Of a DNA stretch of 6,082 bases, positions 1 through 4,245 are shown in pieces. This DNA comes from Nanobdellota archaeon (GTDB lineage: Archaea; Nanobdellota; Nanobdellia; Woesearchaeales; JAUYGA01). How positions within the stretch are numbered: position 1 is the stretch's first letter; every line of letters starts with the position of its first letter. A program made the position numbers and the translations under genes. The DNA is taken from the NCBI GenBank assembly GCA_030690755.1, contig JAUYGA010000129.1:1-6082 (forward strand). Reading direction: 5' to 3'. The notes beneath the pieces were generated by a model, which worked only from the letters and a program-made list of their open reading frames with translations, was not told the origin of the DNA and ran no database searches.

Positions 1-26
1 ACTGAAAAAAACATTAATGCCACGAT

Positions 27-126
27 TTAAGTTTACATTTCAGCAAAATCGCTTGCAAGCATGCTTATTATCATATTATGGTATACTAGAATGTATTTGC
101 ATGGCCTGAAAAAAGTGTAAACTTAA
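27..126. repeat. Interrupted inverted repeat, about 100 bp, upstream of the S16 protease gene
   Basis: The outer arms TTAAGTTTACA (27-37) and TGTAAACTTAA (116-126) are perfect 11-bp reverse complements. Just inside, TTTCAG (38-43) matches CTGAAA (106-111), with a 4-nt insertion on the right arm. Both outer ends carry TTAA. The interior has two overlapping 10-bp palindromes, GCTTGCAAGC (51-60) and AAGCATGCTT (57-66). The string CTGAAAAAA of the right arm also occurs at 2-10. It could be a remnant of a small mobile element, a hairpin at the end of an upstream transcript, or a binding region. The sequence alone does not decide. Confidence 0.7.
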
Positions 127-164
127 TTCGGTACTATACACTAATTTGAACTAATAAGTAAATC

Positions 165-172
165 TTATAAAT
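165..172 (+). promoter_or_regulatory. Probable TATA box of the S16 protease gene
   Basis: TTATAAAT lies about 50 nt before the ATG at 219. A start of transcription about 25 nt downstream of its centre would fall near 193-195, giving a leader of about 25 nt. This is inferred from archaeal promoter geometry. Confidence 0.5.
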
Positions 173-189
173 CCAGCATCAACACTTCT

Positions 190-213
190 TTTATTGGGGA
201 ATTTATTGGGGAA
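190..213 (+). repeat. 12-bp perfect tandem duplication over the ribosome-binding region
   Basis: TTTATTGGGGAA occurs twice back to back (190-201 and 202-213), ending 5 nt before the ATG at 219. Each copy holds a GGGGA that could serve as a weak Shine-Dalgarno. The duplication lies in the predicted 5' leader, so it may double the ribosome-binding site or be a recent slippage product. Confidence 0.85.
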
Positions 214-218
214 AATTA

Positions 219-2084
219 ATGGTATTTAAAAAAAATAAAAAAAACAGGCGCATTGTACAGTATCTTGTTTTTTTCGTCTTAGCGCTATCTTTTATGTCTA
301 TTGCATCAATTGCTGTTTCAGCAAAGCAGATGGTTCTTCTTGCTGTTTCTCAGGACGGAGATAAATTAATAGGAAGTTCAGCAGCTTTGGATTTAGAGAT
401 AAGGCCTGGCAGCGGAAGGGTTTTTCTTGAAACATATTCATTGTCAAAATTAGATACGCAGATATCGACAAGGTTTGCAAAGAGCATCGCCTGCAATTAC
501 ATAGATTTCGACTGCAACAATTATGACTTTTTTTATTCGATAAAATCAGATTCTGTGATTGTTGGCGGGCCGAGCGCAGGTTCTTCGATTGCGCTTTTGA
601 CTATTTTTAAATTGCAAGGATTGGATTTTGATGAAAAGGTTGCGCTTACCGGAACAATTAATTCTGGTGGTTTTATCGGTCCTGTCAGCGGTCTGAAAGA
701 GAAGATTGCTGCAGCTAAAAATGCAGGGGTAAAGAAGGTTTTAATCCCAAAAGGTCAGTTGGTTTATTCTGAGGTTGGCTTATCTGATAATCTGTCTGTT
801 GGGTCTGGTAACCTATCTGTTGGTTTAAACCCCTCTGAGAGCGTTGTTAATCTTTCTGCTTATGGAAAAGAACTTGGTGTAGAGGTCATTGAGATTTCCG
901 AGATTGATGATGCTGTTTTTGAATTCACAGGTAAACCTGCCAGACCTGATTTTGGCATGCTGGAGATCGATCCTGCGTATCAGAATACGATGGCATCTCT
1001 TTCAATGCTTTTATGCAATCGGTCAAAATCGTTGAGAGACTTGGTTGATGTTTCTAATCCAATTTACAAAAATGAATCTTATTTTTCTCTCTTGAATTCT
1101 ACAGAATCTCTGCTTGTAAAGAGCGCTGATGCTTATGGAAAAAAGGATTATTATTCTTCAGCAAGTTTTTGTTTTGGTTCAAATATAAATTACAGGTTTC
1201 TTGTGACTTCTGAATTGAGTTATAGTAAGGAGGATATAATTAAGAGAGCTCAGGCTGCTTTGGAAGAGGCTGAAACTTTTGAGAAAAAAATTGGTGAAAG
1301 GAATTTGAATAGTATTACTGATTTACAGGCATATATGATTGTCAAAGAGCGCATTGACGAATCTAAGGAAAACTTTAAGGATGCGATAAAGCATCCAGAT
1401 AATACTGAAAGTCTGAGGAAATTGACTTATGGAACAGAGAGGCTGTATAGCGCTTATTCCTGGTCTTACTTTTTCAATAATCCTGGCACACATATTGATT
1501 TAGATAATGATGCCCTTAAGGTTTCATGTTTGGATAAGATGTCTGAAGCAGAAGAGCGAAGGCAATATCTTGCTTTGATGCTGCCGCAGGAATCTTTGAT
1601 TCTTCCTGAAAAGGAAGGCGCTTATTCAGAATATAACAAGTCCAATTATAAGATGTGTCTGTTTAAGGCGAGCAAAGAGAAAGCAGAGCTTGACATAATA
1701 TTAAGTTTGATTGGTGTTGAGGAGGCTCAGCTTAAGGAGGTCATCTTGAGAAAACAGCTGATTGCAGAAAAACTTATCTCAAAACAGCAAAAGAAAGCAT
1801 TCCCTATTCTTGGTTACAGTTACTTGGAATATTCGAAGAATCTGATTGATGATGAGCCTTACGCTTCTCTTCTTTATGCAGAATATGCTTTAGAACTTAG
1901 CAATTTGGATCTTTATTTTAAGGAAGAGCCTTCATTTTCAGACAATTTTAAGATCGAAAAGATTAGACAGAATGTTGATGAGCGGTTGCTTTATTTAATT
2001 GCAGGATTTTTGATTGCTTTGCTTATTTTAGGTATTGTGCTTTATTTCAGGCCTGATAAAAAATCAAGAAAATCAAAAAAATAA
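219..2084 (+). CDS. Membrane-anchored S16 (Lon-type) serine protease without an ATPase domain
   Basis: This 621-aa protein resembles the archaeal family of predicted Lon-type serine proteases that lack an AAA+ domain. Residues 1-12 are strongly basic. A hydrophobic segment at about 13-34 ends in VSA, so it is either a signal peptide or a membrane anchor. The S16 core spans about 37-237. GGPSAGSS at 116-123 gives the catalytic serine Ser119, and GPVSGLKEKIAAAKNAG at 154-170 gives the general-base Lys160. The 41-residue separation is close to the 43 of E. coli Lon (Ser679/Lys722). Residues 240-588 are mostly helical and of unknown function. A second membrane helix at about 589-609 is followed by a basic tail, so catalytic and helical parts should lie outside the cell. 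An odd short repeat NLSVG occurs at 191-195 and 198-202. The Asp before GPSAG in Lon is Gly here. It converges on the toxin operon with a 20-bp gap. The protease fold is near certain; substrate and partners are unknown. Confidence 0.92.
   Translation: MVFKKNKKNRRIVQYLVFFVLALSFMSIASIAVSAKQMVLLAVSQDGDKLIGSSAALDLEIRPGSGRVFLETYSLSKLDTQISTRFAKSIACNYIDFDCNNYDFFYSIKSDSVIVGGPSAGSSIALLTIFKLQGLDFDEKVALTGTINSGGFIGPVSGLKEKIAAAKNAGVKKVLIPKGQLVYSEVGLSDNLSVGSGNLSVGLNPSESVVNLSAYGKELGVEVIEISEIDDAVFEFTGKPARPDFGMLEIDPAYQNTMASLSMLLCNRSKSLRDLVDVSNPIYKNESYFSLLNSTESLLVKSADAYGKKDYYSSASFCFGSNINYRFLVTSELSYSKEDIIKRAQAALEEAETFEKKIGERNLNSITDLQAYMIVKERIDESKENFKDAIKHPDNTESLRKLTYGTERLYSAYSWSYFFNNPGTHIDLDNDALKVSCLDKMSEAEERRQYLALMLPQESLILPEKEGAYSEYNKSNYKMCLFKASKEKAELDIILSLIGVEEAQLKEVILRKQLIAEKLISKQQKKAFPILGYSYLEYSKNLIDDEPYASLLYAEYALELSNLDLYFKEEPSFSDNFKIEKIRQNVDERLLYLIAGFLIALLILGIVLYFRPDKKSRKSKK
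2058..2081 (-). terminator. T-rich terminator of the toxin-antitoxin operon, inside the S16 gene end
   Basis: On the minus strand this stretch reads as a T7 run, a T4 run and a T6 run (A-runs at 2075-2081 and 2058-2063 on the plus strand), starting about 24 nt past the toxin stop. Archaeal RNA polymerase terminates at T-rich tracts. The same bases encode the basic Lys/Arg/Ser tail of the protease on the other strand. Confidence 0.45.
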
Positions 2085-2095
2085 GAGTAGGGATA

Positions 2096-2114
2096 ATAGT
2101 TGTACTATCTTTTT
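2096..2114 (+). terminator. Short hairpin plus T5, candidate terminator of the S16 gene
   Basis: ATAGT-TGT-ACTAT (2096-2108) forms a 5-bp stem followed by C and TTTTT (2110-2114), starting 12 nt past the protease stop. It overlaps the last codons of the convergent toxin gene. The stem is weak, so the T-tract is the more meaningful part. Confidence 0.35.
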
Positions 2115-2497
2115 CTAAATCCAAACTTTTTATCATATCCGTTATGGTCAATTATATCAAGAACAAAAGCAACTATTTCAATCTCATCGCTTTCAAGTGT
2201 ATATATCATGCGCCAATAATCTGGTAAATCTACAATGAAGAGATTGTCCGCATCATATTTTTGCCTATATTCTTTTGGAATTAAGTCCTTCTTCGCATTT
2301 TCTCCGTAAAAAGGATTATTTGCAACAACATCGAAGATTCTGTTGATTGCATTAAGAAGTGTTATTTCTTTTGAGCTTGTGATTCTGTTACTGCGTTGTT
2401 CACCGACTATCTTATTTAAGTCATCAAAAGCTTTTTCTGCATCATCGATTAATTTAATGGTGATTTTCTTCTTTATCTTGCCTTTGTATGTTCTCAT
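2105..2497 (-). CDS. RelE/ParE-superfamily toxin of a type II toxin-antitoxin pair
   Basis: A 130-aa protein when started at the ATG at 2497. A longer reading from 2551 is open but lacks a Shine-Dalgarno and would run deep into the upstream gene, whereas the 2497 ATG overlaps its TGA by 4 bp (ATGA), as in translationally coupled pairs. The layout fits RelE/ParE proteins: a helical N-terminal half (about 14-62), GE at 65-66, then a beta-rich half with DNLFIVDLPDYWRMIYTL (84-101), EIEIVAFVLDIIDHNGYD (105-122) and a basic end FGFRKR. Candidate active-site residues by analogy are Arg96, His118, Tyr121 and the C-terminal arginines. Family members cleave ribosome-bound mRNA or poison gyrase, and which applies here cannot be told. 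It is second in the operon after its probable antitoxin. The superfamily assignment is good; toxicity is inferred. Confidence 0.82.
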   Translation of the reverse strand: MRTYKGKIKKKITIKLIDDAEKAFDDLNKIVGEQRSNRITSSKEITLLNAINRIFDVVANNPFYGENAKKDLIPKEYRQKYDADNLFIVDLPDYWRMIYTLESDEIEIVAFVLDIIDHNGYDKKFGFRKR

Positions 2498-2778
2498 CTG
2501 ACAATTAACCCTTGCGTCTTTTTTAATTTGCTTTGCGGTTTGAATGTCCATAAAACTTTGTCTTCATGAACAGTAATTTTGCCGCTATACTCAAGATAAT
2601 CAATAACTGCCATCAATGTTTGATGCATAACTTGTTTTGGAAGAATTCGTTTGAGTTTGCCAATAGTCATTACTTCGTCTGCTTTTCTCAATGTTTCCTC
2701 TACCATCAAAACAGTGTTAAGAGTAGGACTTCTCTGTTCGGTATATTCTCTTTTCCTCACCATAAGTATTTCAGGCAT
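2494..2778 (-). CDS. Small winged-helix protein, probable antitoxin and autorepressor
   Basis: This 94-aa protein heads the two-gene operon. Residues 19-80 have a winged-helix pattern: helix 19-33, a short helix after TIGKLKRILP (38-47), a probable recognition helix VMHQTLMAVIDYLEYSG (50-66), and a beta-hairpin wing KITVHEDKVLWTF (67-79). The tail is basic and could contact the toxin or DNA. The start at 2778 is chosen because GAGGT at 2783-2787 sits 4 nt upstream; the Met at residue 6 has no such site. The order antitoxin then toxin, the ATGA overlap and two dyads over the promoter all fit an autorepressing antitoxin. I do not recognise a named antitoxin family, and a plain transcription regulator remains possible. 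Confidence 0.78.
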   Translation of the reverse strand: MPEILMVRKREYTEQRSPTLNTVLMVEETLRKADEVMTIGKLKRILPKQVMHQTLMAVIDYLEYSGKITVHEDKVLWTFKPQSKLKKTQGLIVR

Positions 2779-2787
2779 TTTTACCTC

Positions 2788-2816
2788 ATATCAGGTGATA
2801 TGGTATCAACTGATAT
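2788..2816. promoter_or_regulatory. Two matching operator-like dyads in the toxin-antitoxin promoter
   Basis: ATATCA-GG-TGATAT (2788-2801) and GTATCA-AC-TGATAT (2803-2816) share the dyad RTATCA-NN-TGATAT, with centres 15 bp apart. They cover the stretch from the predicted transcription start to the TATA box and touch the ribosome-binding site of the antitoxin (GAGGT, 2783-2787, minus strand). A repressor bound here would block TBP and polymerase. The winged-helix protein of this operon is the obvious candidate binder, by inference. Confidence 0.75.
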
Positions 2817-2821
2817 ATAAA
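2814..2821 (-). promoter_or_regulatory. TATA box of the toxin-antitoxin operon
   Basis: On the minus strand this reads TTTATATA, a consensus-like archaeal TATA box. It predicts a transcription start near 2790, about 12 nt before the ATG at 2778. It overlaps the distal dyad of the operator pair. Confidence 0.65.
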
Positions 2822-2860
2822 TGTATCGAAAATGTTTCACATTTTTGGACATTTATACTT

Positions 2861-2877
2861 AAAAATCTTTGATTTTT
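2861..2877 (-). terminator. Hairpin with T5 end, possible terminator of the 88-aa gene
   Basis: AAAAATC-TTT-GATTTTT is a perfect 7-bp inverted repeat with a 3-nt loop. Read on the minus strand it ends in TTTTT and lies about 120 nt past the stop of the 88-aa gene. A second dyad, AAAATG-TTTCA-CATTTT, lies at 2829-2845. AT-rich dyads arise easily by chance, so this is tentative. Confidence 0.3.
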
Positions 2878-2878
2878 A

Positions 2879-2986
2879 TTGTATAAATTTGTTGGTTTTC
2901 ATGACAAGTTTCCTGATGTTTATTTTGCAATACGCAGAAAGCACATTAAAAGCAATGGCAAAAGAATTCTGAAAAGTAAGAAATAA
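2879..2986 (+). pseudogene. Possible short basic peptide or 3' remnant of a gene
   Basis: A plus-strand frame is open from 2873 to the TAA at 2984-2986, with a TTG at 2879 as the only possible start and no Shine-Dalgarno. It encodes about 35 residues. The last 28 look like protein rather than noise: they begin HDKFPDVYFAIRRKHIK and end in a Lys/Arg-rich tail, with purine-rich codons. It is either the end of a gene lost by rearrangement or a small basic peptide. I do not recognise the family, and a chance frame in AT-rich DNA is quite possible. Confidence 0.2.
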
Positions 2987-2995
2987 AGCACAAGC

Positions 2996-3262
2996 TTATC
3001 TTAGATAAATTCCGCGCACCAATGCGTAATGAACAGTTGCTTCTCCTACTTTGAGTTCATTTTTTTTAGGAATAAATACTGCCCGTGGCAAAAAATCTAC
3101 GTTTATAAACGCATCTCTAGCTTTCTTTTCAAGATCGCTCATTCCATTAGCTGTGGCAACGACAAAAGAATGTTGGAACATAAAATCTGGATTAACAGTG
3201 TCTATAGTATACACAACGTTTAATTCATCCAGTTCTTCTTGTTTATGTGTTTTAGTTGCCAT
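2996..3262 (-). CDS. Hypothetical protein, 88 aa, unrecognised
   Basis: I do not recognise this protein. It is soluble, without signal peptide or membrane segment. Its composition looks like real coding sequence: mixed charges and alternating hydrophobic stretches such as NVVYTID (15-21), HSFVVATA (31-38), RAVFIP (60-65) and TVHYALVRGIYL (76-87), suggesting a small alpha/beta or beta-rich fold with one central helix at about 41-52 (MSDLEKKARDAF). The frame stays open upstream to 3319, but no ATG, GTG or TTG occurs there, which sets the start at 3262. No Shine-Dalgarno is visible. TTTATA lies only a few nt before the ATG, too close to be its TATA box. The first copy of the duplicated spacer element abuts its 5' end. 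It points the same way as the toxin operon but is separated from it by 217 bp with a promoter between, so it is probably a separate unit. Confidence 0.62.
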   Translation of the reverse strand: MATKTHKQEELDELNVVYTIDTVNPDFMFQHSFVVATANGMSDLEKKARDAFINVDFLPRAVFIPKKNELKVGEATVHYALVRGIYLR

Positions 3263-3265
3263 GAT

Positions 3266-3320
3266 TATAAACCCGTGGGAAGCCGCATTGCTGCAGCCCC
3301 CCTCGGGAAAAAGAGGTGAT
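3266..3320 (+). repeat. Copy 1 of a duplicated spacer element
   Basis: It begins TATAAACCCG (3266-3275) and ends CGGGAAAAAGAGGTGAT (3304-3320), identical to the ends of copy 2, with a variable 28-nt core. CCCG and CGGG can pair as a stem, and the core has a further GGG/CCC pairing (3277-3279 with CCC at 3297-3302). The end contains GAGGTGAT, an 8-nt match to the anti-Shine-Dalgarno of archaeal 16S rRNA, 1 nt before an ATG at 3322. TATAAA could also act as a TATA box, putting a start near 3293. Confidence 0.75.
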
Positions 3321-3321
3321 T

Positions 3322-3642
3322 ATGAATTCATTCAAGGCATCATTCTTAATCTTCTGTTGTCACGTTATGTGTCTGATTAATTTTGTATGTTTGATTGCCC
3401 TGACGAATTTTGTCATGACTTTGAATGTTGTGAATATAAACCCGCACAAACACTTACCGAAGCAAGCATCTGCGCGGGAAAAAGAGGTGATAGACTGTTA
3501 TTGTGATTTTGAGTCAATGTTTGTTTTATTGTCGAAATTTGAAATTGCTTTCGTTTTCGATAATTTTATCAAGTGCAATAAAGGCCTATTGCCTACCCAC
3601 CCTAACCGATTCTACTATGTAGTAGATATATCTTATATATAA
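3322..3642 (+). CDS. Doubtful reading frame of 106 aa, possibly a small membrane protein
   Basis: The ATG at 3322 follows GAGGTGAT (3313-3320), with a TATAAA about 50 nt upstream and a T8 tract 9 nt after the stop, so the signals around it are coherent. The protein argues against it: it is unusually rich in Cys, Phe and Ile, has few charges in the first half, and resembles nothing I know. Residues about 6-33 are hydrophobic enough to span a membrane. The frame also runs through the second copy of the spacer element. It may be a chance frame over an untranslated RNA. Confidence 0.22.
   Translation: MNSFKASFLIFCCHVMCLINFVCLIALTNFVMTLNVVNINPHKHLPKQASAREKEVIDCYCDFESMFVLLSKFEIAFVFDNFIKCNKGLLPTHPNRFYYVVDISYI
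3435..3491 (+). repeat. Copy 2 of a duplicated spacer element
   Basis: It starts 169 bp after copy 1. TATAAACCCG (3435-3444) and CGGGAAAAAGAGGTGAT (3475-3491) are identical to copy 1, around a different 30-nt core that keeps partial similarity (GAAGC, GCAT and CTGC in order). Here the outer stem is 5 bp, CCCGC (3441-3445) with GCGGG (3474-3478). No convincing start codon follows GAGGTGAT: a nearby TTG runs straight into TGA, and a GTG at 3503 opens only a short frame. Confidence 0.75.
3611..3626. promoter_or_regulatory. Perfect 16-bp dyad, operator-like
   Basis: TCTACTA-TG-TAGTAGA has 7-bp perfect arms around a 2-bp centre. It lies where transcription from the adjacent minus-strand TATA box would begin, and 9 bp from that box, the geometry expected of a repressor site. 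Its sequence differs from the operator pair of the toxin operon, so a different binder is implied. Confidence 0.55.
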
Positions 3643-3643
3643 A
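3636..3643 (-). promoter_or_regulatory. TATA box, probably firing leftward
   Basis: Read on the minus strand the site is CGAAAGATTTATATA (3650-3636), with a BRE-like purine stretch before TTTATATA, the same octamer as in the toxin operon promoter. A start near 3613 would produce RNA reading across both spacer elements toward the 88-aa gene. Rightward use (TATATAAA, start near 3665) is also possible, but the sequence upstream on that side is less BRE-like. Confidence 0.45.
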
Positions 3644-3684
3644 TCTTTCGTTTTTTTTAGCATTGTGCAGTGGTAATAACCAAA

Positions 3685-3692
3685 ATATTTAA
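3685..3692 (+). promoter_or_regulatory. TATA-like box upstream of the 118-aa gene
   Basis: ATATTTAA, with an A-rich stretch before it, would place a transcription start near 3715. That gives the gene at 3813 a leader of almost 100 nt, which is long for an archaeal mRNA. Confidence 0.4.
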
Positions 3693-3719
3693 AAAGGCAG
3701 CCTAGTTCTTTTCTATGTA

Positions 3720-3757
3720 GAGGATTTGATCGCTAAGGGCTTAAAACCTCGTTTTTT
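3720..3757 (+). promoter_or_regulatory. Leader hairpin followed by T6, attenuator-like
   Basis: GAGG (3720-3723) can pair with CCTC (3747-3750), and AGG (3736-3738) with the same CCT as an alternative. A T6 tract follows at 3752-3757. Further down, TTAAAC-AATTA-GTTTAA (3773-3789) is another perfect dyad. Together they could make a structured or regulated leader. Stems are short, so this is tentative. Confidence 0.28.
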
Positions 3758-3812
3758 GCCTTTTGAGACCTTTTAAACAATTAGTTTAAGCAGGTGTTTA
3801 GACGGAGCATTG

Positions 3813-4169
3813 ATGGGCCTGGCAGAATTAGTTGTTAAATATGCAGATGCAATAGCGCTTGGAATGAACCTTGGTGTAGATATGTATAGAAATCATGATT
3901 TTGAAACCCCGTCTTATTTAGGCGATCCAGATAACAGGATTTCAGGGTTGAACCAAAGGGTTGATGAAGCATATATGACAAAACACAAAGGCGAGTTTTT
4001 GTTTGAAACAATCAAATATGCTTTTTCAGTTCCAGCTTTTGCAATATCTTTGCCTTTTTATGGCGCAGCTTACCTTTTGTATAGCGGGCCGAAACAAATT
4101 TTAAGTAAAGTTCATAAGCAAGCTAGTGAGCAGAATTATGCTAAAGTTTATGAACAGCCTTCCAATTAA
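3813..4169 (+). CDS. Hypothetical protein, 118 aa, with one hydrophobic segment
   Basis: I do not recognise this protein. The ATG at 3813 is preferred over a TTG at 3810 because GGAG (3804-3807) is 5 nt upstream. Residues 1-25 can form an amphipathic helix (ELVVKYADAIALGMNLGVDM). A polar middle (26-66) contains SYLGDPDNRISGLNQRVDEAY. Residues 70-90 (about FSVPAFAISLPFYGAAYLLY) are hydrophobic enough to enter the membrane, and the end is basic then polar. No catalytic motif or metal site is visible. The composition is ordinary and matches the flanking genes, so it is probably a real gene. It is 76 bp upstream of the PLD gene on the same strand and may share its transcript, which would suggest an envelope-related role, but that is guesswork. 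Confidence 0.75.
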   Translation: MGLAELVVKYADAIALGMNLGVDMYRNHDFETPSYLGDPDNRISGLNQRVDEAYMTKHKGEFLFETIKYAFSVPAFAISLPFYGAAYLLYSGPKQILSKVHKQASEQNYAKVYEQPSN

Positions 4170-4196
4170 TGCTTATTGATATTTAATCAATGCTTA
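4168..4196. repeat. Dyad with flanking 8-bp direct repeat between two genes
   Basis: AATGCTTA occurs at 4168-4175 and 4189-4196. Between and overlapping them, ATTGAT-ATTTA-ATCAAT (4175-4191) is a perfect 6-bp dyad. It starts at the stop codon of the 118-aa gene. No T-tract follows, so a terminator is unlikely. The stretch TTAATAAA (4194-4201) just after it could be the TATA box of the PLD gene. Confidence 0.5.
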
Positions 4197-4233
4197 ATAA
4201 ATGAGATAGACAAGCAGAGTTTGATAAAAAAAC

Positions 4234-4241
4234 AAGGTGAT
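4234..4241 (+). promoter_or_regulatory. Ribosome-binding site that decides the PLD start codon
   Basis: AAGGTGAT matches the anti-Shine-Dalgarno strongly. The in-frame GTG at 4237 lies inside this site and so cannot be the start used with it. The TTG at 4246, 4 nt downstream, fits. Confidence 0.65.
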
Positions 4242-4245
4242 ATTT

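Larger units (their letters stand above)
3263..3809. other. Gene-poor spacer of about 550 bp with repeats and promoter elements
   Basis: No convincing protein gene fills this stretch. It holds two copies of a 55/57-bp element, a weak 106-codon reading frame, a perfect dyad next to a TATA box, a T8 tract at 3651-3658, another TATA-like box at 3685-3692 and a leader-like segment before the 3813 start. I checked it for tRNA and C/D-box RNA features and found none that hold. Confidence 0.7.

Noticed and set aside
17..109. Short plus-strand frame of about 30 codons beginning with ATG at 17.
   Set aside because: It runs through the inverted repeat, has no ribosome-binding site, and its residues look random.
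2498..2551. N-terminal extension of the toxin by 18 residues from an ATG at 2551.
   Set aside because: It has no Shine-Dalgarno and would overlap the upstream gene by 58 bp, while the ATG at 2497 forms a typical ATGA overlap and fits family length.
3316..3376. Possible C/D-box small RNA: GTGATTA resembles box C and CTGA occurs 60 nt later.
   Set aside because: Box C has a mismatch in the critical GA, no credible internal C'/D' pair is present, and the second copy of the element has no downstream CTGA.
3029..3380. Plus-strand reading frames opposite the 88-aa gene.
   Set aside because: They are poorly charged, Phe/Ser/Cys-rich shadows of the minus-strand gene and have no ribosome-binding site.
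3263..3809. CRISPR array or tRNA in the spacer.
   Set aside because: There are only two repeat units, 169 bp apart and with a variable core, which does not fit CRISPR, and no cloverleaf or T-loop GTTCRA motif was found.
4237..4245. GTG at 4237 as start of the PLD protein.
   Set aside because: The codon lies within AAGGTGAT, the ribosome-binding site itself, so initiation there would leave no Shine-Dalgarno.
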